Notes: generated by a model not told the origin, from the letters alone. A stretch of DNA of 64,000 nucleotides from Rhabditoides inermis (GCA_963966185.1 CAWZYM010000151.1:305501-369500); one strand, 5' to 3'; shown: positions 9,801-19,474, numbered from the stretch's first letter. Numbers and translations are program-made.

Positions 9801-12789
9801 CACTCCAACCGGGATTCCCGGTTAGAGTGATGAAGAGGTGCGGTTTGCCGCACTGCGCTGCCATGGCCATCGCATTATGGTAGTTGTCCTCACACCATTT
9901 CTTGCTACCGACAAAAACAGCAGGCATATAAACAAACTGCCCTACTTGTATCCCCCTACTCTCCATCCTCGCCCTCATCCAGTTGAAGTACTCGTTGTGT
10001 TCAATCTTCAACAGTTCTTGTTGTTTGCGGCGAATTTGCGCCAGACGCTCAGACTCGACACGTGTGAACGTGAACGTGCCGTGGAGCTGCAGCATCTTAC
10101 CCGCTCCGAGAATCCAATGCAAATCCTTGTTACTCATCGTTCGACGATACGAATACCGAGCCAGCTCCGAGTAACTGACAAACTTACGCTTCTTTGTCTT
10201 CTTTTTGTCACCAGGCACTTCATCGGAATCACTCAAGTCACCGGCGGAAAGTTGACCTTCTTGGTCACCATGGATGTTCAGAATATCGTTGGCGTCATCA
10301 TTATTCTCGTCGTCGTCGTCCTCGTCTTCGCCTTCACTCACATACCCATTCCTTACAACAAAACGACGGAAGAACGGATTGCCTTCTGGAAACAAAACCG
10401 GAAACATCAGCGGATCCGCATTGACATCATAATGCGGCATTGGCCGCGCTTGCCCGTTGTGGGTCATAACCCAGGAGCTCTCTTTGAGCTGCTCCAGTGT
10501 GGGTGGACTACCGTCCGCAGCACTATACAACACCGCCACTTCAGACTTGTTACCAGGAACATTGAGGATTCCGGGATGATGCCCCTTCACCATGTTCGTT
10601 ACTCGTCTATCCTTGTGCGAAACAAACTTCATGCCAACACAGGGAACCAAATCCGGACGACCGGCCTCAATGTTCTGTTTCACTAAATCCATATAAAGCT
10701 TGTAAGTCGATTTGTATGCTGCAGAGTACGGGTTATGTGTGCAGAGAATCTCATACAGCTCTTCGAGCAGCTTCCTATCGACTTCGTCGCTGTCAGACAT
10801 CCGACCCCAAATGTTCTCCTTAGCACCTGGCACATAGTAGAGATGTGCGAAACCGGGCTTACCCGTCTCCGATGGCAGTAGATGACACACTCCCGTGCTC
10901 ATCTTACCCTGAACTACCACCACCGGCTCACCCTTCGGAACGTTGTCCGCGCGACGCATCACCAGCGACGCCATTGCCAAGTTCTTATTATAGTTGTGGA
11001 ACGAGTTATAATACGATCGCTTTTCGCGAGCCAGATCATACAGCTTAATCATCAAGTTGGAACGAATGGAGGGAGCATCGGGAATGTTCACGGCGCCATT
11101 GCTGCAACACACACCCGACGTCTCCTGCTTGAACTTCAAAGCGCGGCAATAGTCGAACAAACACTCTTCCATCTTACCAAGATCCATGTACTCCGGACAA
11201 AAAGTCTTATCAGATGCAGCCTTAAAAAAGTTCAAAGTCTTGCGTACATACTTTGACTTATGAGCAGAAGTGTCAGCTTCTTGCTCGCGGCGACGCTTTT
11301 CAACCGAGGCTCGAAGCTTATCTTTACGAACTCGAGCAGCTTCGAGTTGAGAAGCGTTATCATGAGCAGGATCATTGCTCTTGCGCACACGATACACTTG
11401 ATATTTACTCAACAACGCAGGATCATTCACACTTTCAGAAATCGTCTCTTTACATTTTCTCTTTCGAGGAGCAGGCTTCTTTGGAGTGCTGGGCTGAGCC
11501 GCAAGCGCCAGCATCCGTTGAAGGATGTCACTGTCAACCTTGTCTGCTTGCCTTGTCGACTTCCCACTGGGAGTAGGAGCGGGTTGAGGCGCGGCAGACG
11601 GGGTGATCGGAGAAGGCAGCGGAACAACTGTCTTACCTCGCTTCACTGGAGTGGCAGTTAGAGGAGGAGGACAAGGAGGAGGAGTGGCAAGAGGAGGCGC
11701 GGCAAGAGGAGGAGCGGCAAGAGGAGAAGATAACGGGGGATTGGAGCCCATTGCAAGTTGCATCATGCGCTGAATAGTTTCTTGATTCACCACTCCCTCG
11801 CCGGAACGCCGCTTTCGCAGACTGGAAGATTGCGGAGAAGCCGCGGGCCGAGCGGATGGACGACTCCTGTTAGATGTCTGGAGCATCTCTTTTACCGTCA
11901 AGGGAGGAAAGTGAGATTGCAGAGGGAGCCGAGACATCGGAGGAACCGGGGCAGAACGGGGCGGAGAAGATACGACGGAGCTGTAAGTGGGGGAGAAGGA
12001 AACACTTGGAGGAGACTTGGTCTCTACTCCGGTCACAGACTTGGTCTGTGCCACATTGGGAGGAGACTTTGTCTCTACTCCGGCCACAGACTTTGTCAGG
12101 GCCAAACCGTGAGGAGACGTTTGCTCAACTCCGGCCGCAGACTTTCTCCGCGTTTCACTCACCTTTCTTACCTGCTGCTGCTGCTTGTCGAGGAAGAACT
12201 TCTTGAAGCAGAAGGCTTGCACTTTCTGCCGATACCTCATTACCTTCGCAAAGCTGTTCATCGACGCGAGCGGACTACGACCATGCATCATGTGCTCCAT
12301 GTTGGAGAGAACGAAAAAGCCACACGAAGTAGCATCCGGCTGAATGTCACATTCGCCAGCCTTGAGCACTGGCGGAGCATTCGAACGACTCACATGAGGA
12401 AGCACATTCTTGCGCAGATACAAGAGAAACGGGTTATCGGCTTTGCACCGAGTGTTGCCAGCAATTGAGTCATACACAGTGAACTCGTTTGAGTTGGGAT
12501 GGATAGCGATCATGTAGTAGTGACCAGGAACATGAACAGGAACGAGGACGACATCAGGATCGACGACGCCACATTTGTATACCATGTTGGGGATGTCAAT
12601 GGGAAGGACCACTCCGGTGGCATACACTCGCGACAAGTTAACGTCTACGACCCAGGCACGCATGTTCTGCGCAGAGGAAAGCACCAAGTGGTCAACATAT
12701 TTTTGCAGGTGGTCATCAGCAAGTTGTTCTGTCAGATCAGTATAGTGATAACCTTGCTCAATGGCAACTTGAGTCTCGTTTGAGCTCAT
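6859..12789 (-). CDS. Helitron Rep/helicase polyprotein with N-terminal Ulp1-like protease
   Basis: A 1976-aa intact ORF without introns, ATG at 12787-12789 and stop at 6859-6861. Residues 1-190 resemble a C48/Ulp1 cysteine protease: H90 in GHYYMIAIH, D107 in VYDS, Q150 and C156 in IQPDATSCGFF. A low-complexity Pro/Ser/Lys linker follows (about 200-520). The Helitron N-terminal region precedes a rolling-circle Rep nuclease with HLFITLTGNPGW (about 984), the two-histidine motif GVPHCH (about 1050) and the two-tyrosine motif YKYISKYLTKG (about 1200). The C-terminal Pif1-type SF1B helicase has Walker A QGSGGTGKT (about 1533), Walker B VIWDE (about 1612), NKSQGQT and YVGLSR. All motifs expected for single-strand cleavage, transfer and unwinding are present and there is no frameshift, so recent or current activity is plausible. 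Confidence 0.95.
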   Translation of the reverse strand: MSSNETQVAIEQGYHYTDLTEQLADDHLQKYVDHLVLSSAQNMRAWVVDVNLSRVYATGVVLPIDIPNMVYKCGVVDPDVVLVPVHVPGHYYMIAIHPNSNEFTVYDSIAGNTRCKADNPFLLYLRKNVLPHVSRSNAPPVLKAGECDIQPDATSCGFFVLSNMEHMMHGRSPLASMNSFAKVMRYRQKVQAFCFKKFFLDKQQQQVRKVSETRRKSAAGVEQTSPHGLALTKSVAGVETKSPPNVAQTKSVTGVETKSPPSVSFSPTYSSVVSSPPRSAPVPPMSRLPLQSHFPPLTVKEMLQTSNRSRPSARPAASPQSSSLRKRRSGEGVVNQETIQRMMQLAMGSNPPLSSPLAAPPLAAPPLATPPPCPPPLTATPVKRGKTVVPLPSPITPSAAPQPAPTPSGKSTRQADKVDSDILQRMLALAAQPSTPKKPAPRKRKCKETISESVNDPALLSKYQVYRVRKSNDPAHDNASQLEAARVRKDKLRASVEKRRREQEADTSAHKSKYVRKTLNFFKAASDKTFCPEYMDLGKMEECLFDYCRALKFKQETSGVCCSNGAVNIPDAPSIRSNLMIKLYDLAREKRSYYNSFHNYNKNLAMASLVMRRADNVPKGEPVVVVQGKMSTGVCHLLPSETGKPGFAHLYYVPGAKENIWGRMSDSDEVDRKLLEELYEILCTHNPYSAAYKSTYKLYMDLVKQNIEAGRPDLVPCVGMKFVSHKDRRVTNMVKGHHPGILNVPGNKSEVAVLYSAADGSPPTLEQLKESSWVMTHNGQARPMPHYDVNADPLMFPVLFPEGNPFFRRFVVRNGYVSEGEDEDDDDENNDDANDILNIHGDQEGQLSAGDLSDSDEVPGDKKKTKKRKFVSYSELARYSYRRTMSNKDLHWILGAGKMLQLHGTFTFTRVESERLAQIRRKQQELLKIEHNEYFNWMRARMESRGIQVGQFVYMPAVFVGSKKWCEDNYHNAMAMAAQCGKPHLFITLTGNPGWSEVTENLIGKNAMDDPDLLARVCKLKFDQAWHLIKNKEIFGKVKSIWWRIEFQKRGVPHCHMLVTLEEDISEEDIPKYISAEIPVLPDENDPNYENMKKLKELVLKHMVHNPCTGKNHYTCRKDDPKYCKKKFPKPFRDEMVIDKHGMPHYPRPNNGEWAVLKDGTTQVTNRDIVPYNHLLMLALGTHCNVEYCGSSASYKYISKYLTKGVDTLLAALASGNMEKIKDYMKMGKNGVEKLYFDEAEEYVKLRYLSACEAFYRLHNFGLVRSTHTVKTIGVHLPGEQPIIFKKGNVPKLSKTKSMFLAYMQKVSEDPEAAHLTFEELSRQYRFNPKTSTYTKYQRNKYVVTRLFQVNPRNVEKFALRLIVQARPIKSYEDARTVTGVVYETFNEAAIAAGLIHNDRTWDECMAEAAHSDMPKRLRNLFASILLHCSPPDPVGLWDKYKERMAPRNMNRSLDENIATALRRLKWILERNGHTLTEYGLPDDAAEDDEDDDMKMVNVVNSPLNPEQDSVVFHVMAAVRQAKESRSDVCFSMQGSGGTGKTFVYNQIIALCKRENHKVLVVSSTGIAATLLNGGQTSHSAFKLPPKLNKDSVSGIKAHSDQGKRLGEVDLVIWDECTMSIMYALECVNNVLKLCASGVNANKPFGGVVMLCGGDWKQLLPVLEGEDPVVSASVTLKRSPLWASFKTFTLKQNMRVKQGEAEFAKFLELVGSGEHEQVDGRLMLPERFLVNSENEIVNWLYPPSVLKSPEEMAKVAILVLKNVDSLRINEQILDLCDGQTFTAVSTDAPIDLVSREASVDLAGRHRMASSIEHIWKETPSGFPPHKLRLKVGCIIMLLRNLNVADGLCNGTRLEVVNFSQNMLECKNVTTNAPETVYIPKVKLTYENPRNDLAFERWQFPVRLSYAMTINKSQGQTFEKVGMVLKAQPFAHGQFYVGLSRIRSADGLRVFAAWSSRSRADGTTAKPIRNVVYKDVL

Positions 12790-12941
12790 TTTGTGTATTG
12801 TCCGAGAAGGAGGACGTCAAACTACAACATACAATATAAGTATTTATATTACAACTAAATCTGTCCCACAAAACAATTCCACGTGATAGATACGTTCGAA
12901 CGAGTATTAAAAAAGAGTGAAGAAAACACCAACCTCTTCCG

Positions 12942-13891
12942 GGGCAGCTTCTTGACGGTGACGTCGGCGGCGACGAGGACGAACTGCAGCCACAGCACGG
13001 CAGGCAGGCTGGGACGGGTGCACTAAACATATTGAATCATTAAATGGTACCATTAGAATACTTGCACAATTTTAAAAATTAAAAAAAAAATTGAATTAAA
13101 AAAAACCCACCTCCTCGAACTTGATACTGTAGCTGCACCGCGTGCACGAGTGCGCCACACACTCGAAGAGCTGCAACATACAAACATATAATATTAAATA
13201 ACATAAGTGAACGTTCGTGTGATCGTATATGTACATACTATTATAAAAACTCGGGTAAACTATACCGATAGAAGACGCTTTTCCCGTTAGAACTATCCAA
13301 ATAACATGAATCATAAAAGAATAGCTGAACAAAATACGACACATACCTCGGGATGGATGAGCTACGGGAGGCAGGAAGCGGGCGGTCGCTCCGAAGAAAT
13401 AGGAGACCTGAAAATTATATATATATATAAATATTCTAATATAGAACGCCGCAATGCATTTAAAAAGAAAATTCCAGAAAAAAGACACCCACCAACTTGA
13501 GATTGACTCCGTCGATGCGCCGCGTGAAGGTGTGCAGCGAGACACACACGGGATGCTGCAACACAGCTCATGTAAACGTAAATCAACATACTACAATAAA
13601 ACATGGTGGAACAACACTGATGGAATACTACTATAGCTGTTAGAATTTGTAAAGTGACGTGAAACATAAATTATATGGTCAAAATAAAACGCATACCTCA
13701 AGAGGAATGAGCTGAAGAAGGTGGGACGGTCGATCCACACAGAGATGACCTGAAACAAATTATATTAATTAAAACAAATCAACGTTTATCAAACCGAAAC
13801 AAATAGAAATATAAAAAAAGTCTCACCTTGATGGCGGGGAAGTGGTGTAGGGCGGGTTGATGGGGCTCACAGAGAGCGAATTACCTGCAAT
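12942..13891 (-). CDS. Small multi-exon gene inside the autonomous Helitron (unknown function)
   Basis: Six GC-rich exon-like blocks lie in AT-rich DNA, each bounded on the minus strand by an acceptor AG and a donor GT. Approximate coordinates, right to left: 13832-13887, 13696-13749, 13495-13556, 13348-13409, 13112-13171, 12940-13022. Acceptors alternate TTGCAG and TTTCAG. Conceptual exons include VISVWIDRPTFFSS, HPVCVSLHTFTRRIDG, VSYFFGATARFLPP and LFECVAHSCTRCSYSI; the last has a hydrophobic stretch (LPAVLWLQFVLVAADV) followed by basic residues. I see no start codon and did not recognise the family. It is co-oriented with and upstream of Rep/helicase, but joining its last exon to the Rep ORF is out of frame. 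Related exons recur in units 9-12. Confidence 0.55.
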
Positions 13892-14610
13892 GAACACATT
13901 ACAACAACCAACACTTTAAAAGAAATTAACGGACGAAAACGCGAGAAAACTGTAAGCACGAAATACGAGCTCAAAAACATTCGAAATGCAACATGAGCGA
14001 AAACGCGACAAATCGAGTGCGGCAAGCAAAACAAACACAAACCACACGTCAAGACAGTAAAGACAAAAATTATAAAACACATTACAACACGAATTGTATT
14101 ATAAAAACATCACAAAACAAATAAATAAACATAAACACGCAGCACAGCTGATTGAGTGGTCATCTTTCGTGCATCACTGTGCTACACCATACAGTCCACA
14201 ACAAAACACTATGGTTTTGCGAATCGCGTTTCAAGCGATTATTTTGATATTAAACGCTGATTAAAATGACAAAACGTTATCAGAACGGAAGAATAAAATA
14301 TACTGATCATATTGAACGAACAAAACATGTCCACAACGCATACCCGCCTCATCGCAGCCGATTGCACGCACCAACCCACTAAAACACGTGCAACGATCCG
14401 TTTAATCACGTTTAATCGATCGATATCAATGCAAAACGTATTCAATACATTAGCCCAATCACTCCCCAACACATTCCACACATTGCCCCCTTCATCCTCG
14501 TTGCGCAATCGATATTATCCGCCATCGCCCGCTCACACACACACACACACACTGTGCCGAGGCCACGCCCCCTCGCTGCCTCCTCATCGCTCTCTCACGC
14601 ATGGCTGATA

Positions 14611-14686
14611 CGAGCGCACATAGCGCAGTGGTAGCGCGTTCGCCTACCGATCCGAACACCTCACAGGTTCGGATCCGGGTATGGGT
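14611..14686 (+). repeat. tRNA-like element, autonomous unit 3
   Basis: A different tRNA-derived sequence: D-arm GCGC-AGTGGTA-GCGC is good and the B box reads GGTTCGGATCC. Acceptor and T stems mismatch. It occupies the same place in the element as the GCCCAAG type in other units. Confidence 0.55.
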
Positions 14687-14749
14687 AGAGGATTTTGCTG
14701 ACATCTTGGCATCGTCCTCTATCCCCCTATACCATTACATCATCTGGAA

Positions 14750-14767
14750 ATTTGCATATATGCAAAT
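14750..14767. promoter_or_regulatory. 18-bp palindrome with two octamer motifs near Helitron 5' ends
   Basis: ATTTGCATATATGCAAAT is a perfect palindrome holding ATTTGCAT on both strands, about 55-75 bp inside the 5' end of the autonomous unit. It recurs at 4400-4417 and in units 4, 5, 6, 8 and 14. The other units keep only one half (atatgcaaatgaag). POU-domain proteins bind such octamers, so a role in transcription of the minus-strand genes is possible but inferred. Confidence 0.4.
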
Positions 14768-14823
14768 GAAGCTTAAAGTGGCGTTCCAGAGAAATTCGCC
14801 TTACCATATACTGTAGGTAGAGA

Positions 14824-15841
14824 CTAGCCTGGGAGTGGCCATGTTTTTATGCAAAGGGGAATGGAAATATATAAATTTTATTTGGTTGTGAAAAAGTTTT
14901 GAAAATTTTCTAAAAACTTTTTTTCACCTCAAGGGGGGGCTGCCGCCCCCCCTTGGACCCCCCCGCCGAGGGGGGCTCCGCCCCCCCTCGACCCCCCCTT
15001 TCTTCTTTCTTTTTATTGCATCGGGGGGCTGCCGCCCCCCGCACCCCCCGCTTTTGGGTTGAGGGAGTGGAAAAAGGAGAGGAGAGGCTTTAAAACTTGT
15101 GCAAACTTCATAAAAGGCATGGGCAAAAACATTTGGGAGCAGCGGGATTCGAACCCCGGACACTCAATTGATACGCCCGCATCATAGCCACTACACTATC
15201 CGGGAGACGTTCTCATGCGCTCAAAACCCATTCACTATCCTTCTGACACTTGTCTAAAGAAAGCAAAATATTCTGAGCCAGACGGGATTCGAACCCGGCA
15301 CCGTCTGCTTGAAATGCGGACGCTCTACCGCCTGAGCAATAGTGGCTACGCGCAGCCTCCCGCAAAGCCCGCACTCGTCTCGGCCCGCTCGGTCACATAC
15401 ACAATACACAGAAATCACTTGCAATCAATCGATATCAATCGATATCTAATCGATATCAAGCAGTGACGTATTGCAATAACGTGTCTAAATAGTTTACCAC
15501 ATGTTCCATCCATTATAGCATCGATTGTACCAGCACACAGCCTATTCAACGTCTATTCACACTCATTCACACGCTATCGCCCGACGCGCGCTGTCCTCAT
15601 CGCTCTCTCGCGCTCTGCTCACACAAGCCCAAGTGGTGTAGTGGTCTAAGGCGCACGGGCGCGCCTCGATATGCCGCACCCACGGGTTCGATCCCGGTAC
15701 GGGTAGAGGATTTTGCTGACATCTTGGCATCGTCCTCTGTCCCCTTGTACCATTACATCATCGAGAAATTTGCATATATGCAAATGAAGCTTAAAGTGGC
15801 GTTCCAGAGAAATTCGCCTTACCATATACTGTAGATAGAGA
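14824..15841 (-). mobile_element. Helitron unit 4, non-autonomous (1018 bp, copy of unit 1)
   Basis: It has the same content and length as unit 1 at a constant offset of 11368 bp; no substitution was seen. GC-rich hairpins lie at about 14931-15058, tRNA-like remnants at 15136-15207 and 15275-15348 (minus) and 15627-15704 (plus). Confidence 0.85.
15627..15704 (+). repeat. tRNA-like element, unit 4
   Basis: Identical to 4259-4336. Confidence 0.6.
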
Positions 15842-15910
15842 CTAGCCTGGGAGTGGCCATGTTTTTGCTTTAGAGGGAGTGGAAATTTGTCTTTGCTTTT
15901 GTTTTACCTC

Positions 15911-16200
15911 AAGGGGGGGCTGCCGCCCCCCCTTGGACCCCCCCGCCGAGGGGGGCTCCGCCCCCCCTCGACCCCCCCGCTTCTTCTCTCTTTTTTATTG
16001 CATCGGGGGGCTGCCGCCCCCCGCACCCCCCGCTTCTTTCTCTTTTTATTGGTTGCATCGGGGGGCTGCCGCCCCCCGCACCCCCCGCTTTTTTCTCTCT
16101 TTTTTTGGTTGCATCGGGGGGCTGCCGCCCCCCGCACCCCCCGCTTTTTTCTCTCTTTTTTGGTTGCATCGGGGGGCTGCCGCCCCCCGCACCCCCCGCT
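15911..16200. repeat. Tandem GC-rich hairpin array, unit 5
   Basis: A 5' pair of hairpins (AAGGGGGGGC with its complement around a 4-nt loop, and GAGGGGGGCTCCG) is followed by four repeats of about 53 bp. Each repeat is a pyrimidine-rich stretch plus CGGGGGGC-TGCC-GCCCCCCG. Comparable arrays occupy 4575-4760, 17081-17312, 29475-29660 and 31207-31496; single or double versions occur in the other units. Confidence 0.8.
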
Positions 16201-16765
16201 TTTGGGTTGAGGGAGTGAAAATGAGAGAGGAAAGGCTTGTGCAAAATTCATAAAAGACATGGGCAAAACATTTGGGAGCAGCGGAATTCGAACCCCGGAC
16301 ACTCACTTGACACGCCCGCATCATAGCCACTACACTATCCGGGAGACGTTCTCATGCGCTCAAAACCCATTCACTATCCTTCTGACACTTGTCGAAAGAA
16401 AGCAAAATATTCCGAGCCAGACGGGATTCGAACCTGGGACCGTCTGCTTGACAGGCAGACGCTCTACCGCCTGAGCAATTAGTGGCTACGCGCTGCCTCC
16501 CGCAAAGCCCGCACTCGTCTCGGCCCGCTCGTTCACATACACAATACACAGAAATCACTTGCAATCAATCGATATCAATCGATATCTGATCGATATCAAG
16601 CAGTGACGTATTGCAATAACGTGTCTAAATAGTTTACCACATGTTCCATCCATCGTAGCATCGATTGTACCAGCACACAGCCTATTCAACGTCTATTCAC
16701 ACTCATTCACACGCTATCGCCCGACGCGCGCTGTCCTCATCGCTCTCTCACACACCGCTCACACA

Positions 16766-16843
16766 GCCCAAGTGGTGTAGTGGTCTAAGGCGCACGGGCG
16801 CGCCTCGATATGCCGCACCCACGGGTTCGATCCCGGTACGGGC
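16766..16843 (+). repeat. tRNA-like element, unit 5
   Basis: GCCCAAG type with 3' ggtacgggc. Confidence 0.6.
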
Positions 16844-16978
16844 AGAGGATTTTGCTGACATCTCGGCATCGTCCTCGGTCCCCTTGTACCATTACATCAT
16901 CGAGAAATTTGCATATATGCAAATGAGCTAGAGTCGCGTGACAGAGAAATTTCGACTTTCATATACTGTAGGTAGAGA

Positions 16979-17934
16979 CTAGCCTGGGAGAGGGATTGGA
17001 TACAAAGTGGGAGTGAAATGTTTTTGTTTAGCAAAACAAAAACGTTTAAAAAAAATGGTCTCAACTTTTTTTTACCTCATGGGGGGGCTGCCGCCCCCCC
17101 TTGGACCCCCCCGCCGAGGGGGGCTCCGCCCCCCCTCGACCCCCCCGCTTCTTCTCTCTTTTTTGGTTGCATCGGGGGGCTGCCGCCCCCCGCACCCCCC
17201 GCTTTTTTCTCTCTTTTTTGGTTGCATCGGGGGGCTGCCGCCCCCCGCACCCCCCGCTTTTTTCTCTCCTTTTTGGTTGCCTCGGGGGGCTGCCGCCCCC
17301 CGCACCCCCCGCTTTCTCGTAGAGAAAAGGGAGTGAAAACGCTCTTAAACTTGTGCAAAAATCATAAAGACATGGGCAAAAACATTTGGGAGCAGCGGGA
17401 TTCTTGAAAGGCGGACGCTCTACCGCCTGAGCAATAGTGGCTACGCGCTGCATCCCGCCAAGCCCGCACTCGTCTCGGCCCGCTCGGTCGCATACACAAT
17501 ACACAGAAATCACTTGCAATCAATCGATATCAATCGATATCTAATCGATATCAAGCAGTGACGTATTGCAATCACGTGTCTAATCATTTTACCACATGTT
17601 CCATCCATCGTAGCATCGATTCCGAAAGCGCACAGCCTATTCAACGCCTATTCACACTCATTCACACGCTATCGCCCGACGCGCGCTGTCCTTATCGCTC
17701 TCTCGCGCCCTGCGCACACAGCCCAAGTGGTGTAGTGGTCTAAGGCGCACGGGCGCGCCTCGATCTGCCGCACCCACGGGTTCGATCCCGGTGCGGGCAG
17801 AGGATTTTGCTGACATCTCAGCATCGTCCTCGGTCCCCTTGTACCATTACATCATCGAGAAATTTGCATATATGCAAATTTCGTTAAAGTTGCGTGACAG
17901 AGAAATTCGGCTTACTACATACTGTAGGTAGAGA
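16979..17934 (-). mobile_element. Helitron unit 6, non-autonomous (956 bp)
   Basis: Hairpin run at 17081-17312. At about 17391-17443 the two kinds of minus-strand tRNA-like sequence are fused (gcagcgggattc joined to ttgaaaggcggacgctc), so the roughly 130 bp normally between them are missing. Plus-strand tRNA-like at 17721-17799. Confidence 0.82.
17721..17799 (+). repeat. tRNA-like element, unit 6
   Basis: GCCCAAG type with 3' ggtgcgggc. Confidence 0.6.
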
Positions 17935-18186
17935 CTAGCCTGGGAGAGGGAGTGGATGCAAGTTTTGGAATGAAAAAGTATTTTTATTTTGGTAGAAAAA
18001 GTTGATTTGAAAAAAAGTTTTCAACTTTTTTTTTACCTCAAGGGGGGGCTGCCGCCCCCCCTTGGACCCCCTCGACCCCCCCCCTTACATTCCTTTATAC
18101 ACCCTGCTATGCTTCCGATACGTCAAGGGACAGAAAAAAACGTTTGAATTTGTGTTAAAATCTTAAAATACATGAGCAAAACATTT

Positions 18187-18680
18187 GGGAGCAGCGGGGT
18201 TCGAACCCCGGTCACTCACTTGCCGTGCCCGCATCGTAGCCAACACACTACCAGGGACACGTTCACATGTGTTCAAAACCCATTCACTATCCCCCTGACT
18301 CAATAGCAAGAACGGCAAAACGTTTTGGGAGAAGCGGGGATCGAACCCCGGTCACTCACCTGACACGCCCGCATCATAGCCACTACACTACCAGGGACAC
18401 GTTCCCATGTGCTCAAAACTCATCCACTATCCCCCTGACTCAATAGCAAGAACGGCAAAACGTTTTGGGAGAAGCGGTGATCGAACCTCGGTCACTCACT
18501 TGACACGCCCGCATCGTAGCCACTACACTATCAGGGACACATTCTCATGCGCTCAAAACCCATTCACTATCCCCCTGACTCCTGTCGGAAGCGAGCAAAA
18601 CATTTTGAGCCGGACGGGATCCGAACCCGGGACAGTCTGCTTATTAGGCGGACGCTCTACCGCCTGAGCAATAGTGGCTA
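18187..18680 (-). repeat. Tandem cluster of minus-strand tRNA-derived remnants, unit 7
   Basis: Three tRNA-Asp-like copies and one of the TTGCTCAGGCGG type, the latter with loop CTAATAA. Spacing and spacers are as in unit 2. Confidence 0.58.
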
Positions 18681-19148
18681 CGCGCTGTATCCTGCAAAGC
18701 CCGTACTCGTCTCGGCCCGCTCGGTCGCGTGCATAATATAAAGAAATCACTTGCAATCATTCGATATCAACCGATATCAATGCAAAACGTATTCAATACA
18801 TTACCGCAATCATTTCATAGTTCAAAAAATCACTTGCAAACAATCGATATCAATCGATATCAATCGATATCAATGCAAAACGCATTCAATGCATTAGCGC
18901 AATCACTTCATAGTACAAAAAATCACTTGCAAACAATCGATATCAATCGATATCAATGCAAAACGTATTTAATACATTAGCGCAATCACTCCTCAACACA
19001 TTCCACACATTCTGTAGCGCACTCGTTGCAATCAATAAAAAACAATCGATATCAATCAATAACGTGTTGCCCTAACATGTCTACACACTACCCATTATGT
19101 TTCATCCATCATAGCATCGATTGTACCAGCACACGGCCTATTCACTCC

Positions 19149-19214
<66 letters not shown>

Positions 19215-19265
19215 ATCGCCCGACGCGCGCTGTCCTCATTGCTCTCTCGCACACTGCTCACACAA

Positions 19266-19344
19266 GCCCAAGTGGTGTAGTGGTCTAAGGCGCACGGGCG
19301 CGCCTACACTCGCCACACCCACGGGTTCGAATCCCGGCGCGGGC
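19266..19344 (+). repeat. tRNA-like element, unit 7
   Basis: GCCCAAG type; B box GGTTCGAATCC. Confidence 0.6.
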
Positions 19345-19474
19345 AAAGGATTTTGCTGACATCTCGGCATCATCACGAGTCCACCAGCCATTACAAAAGT
19401 CGCCGTAATATGCAAATGAAGCTTATAGTGGCGTCACAGAGAAATTTCCCTTGCTATATACTATAGGTAGGTGA

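Larger units (their letters stand above)
6240..14823 (-). mobile_element. Helitron unit 3, autonomous (8584 bp)
   Basis: This is the only unit with Rep/helicase. From its 5' (right) end it holds the terminal TCTCTACC, the octamer palindrome (14750-14767), a degenerate antisense tRNA-like (14611-14686), a single ATCGATATCA run (about 14419), an AT-rich leader (13900-14300), a multi-exon small gene (about 12942-13891), the 1976-codon ORF (6859-12789), a minus-strand AATAAA (6568-6573) and the GC-rich hairpin pair (6299-6363). Its ends match the short units, so it is the likely trans-acting source for them. Confidence 0.88.
15842..16978 (-). mobile_element. Helitron unit 5, non-autonomous (1137 bp)
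   Basis: A tandem run of GC-rich hairpins fills 15911-16200. Minus-strand tRNA-like remnants lie at about 16276-16345 and 16414-16488; the latter keeps a seven-base loop CTGTCAA with anticodon GTC. A plus-strand tRNA-like lies at 16766-16843. I saw no difference from unit 14 (offset 15296). Confidence 0.85.
17935..19474 (-). mobile_element. Helitron unit 7, non-autonomous (1540 bp)
   Basis: The GC-rich hairpin block is shortened (18040-18084). Three minus-strand tRNA-Asp-like remnants lie at about 18187-18258, 18327-18398 and 18467-18538, and a fourth of the other type at 18606-18680 whose loop CTAATAA reads anticodon AAT. ATCGATATCA clusters lie at 18760-18965, a (CA)n microsatellite at 19153-19210 and a plus-strand tRNA-like at 19266-19344. 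Confidence 0.82.

Noticed and set aside
9241..10686. Long plus-strand ORFs opposite the Rep/helicase gene
   Set aside because: Antisense shadows of the 1976-codon ORF; no family resemblance.
12758..13030. Upstream small-gene exons as the 5' part of the Rep polyprotein
   Set aside because: The visible acceptor just before the Rep start joins out of frame or to stops; the Rep ORF has its own ATG and a complete protease domain.
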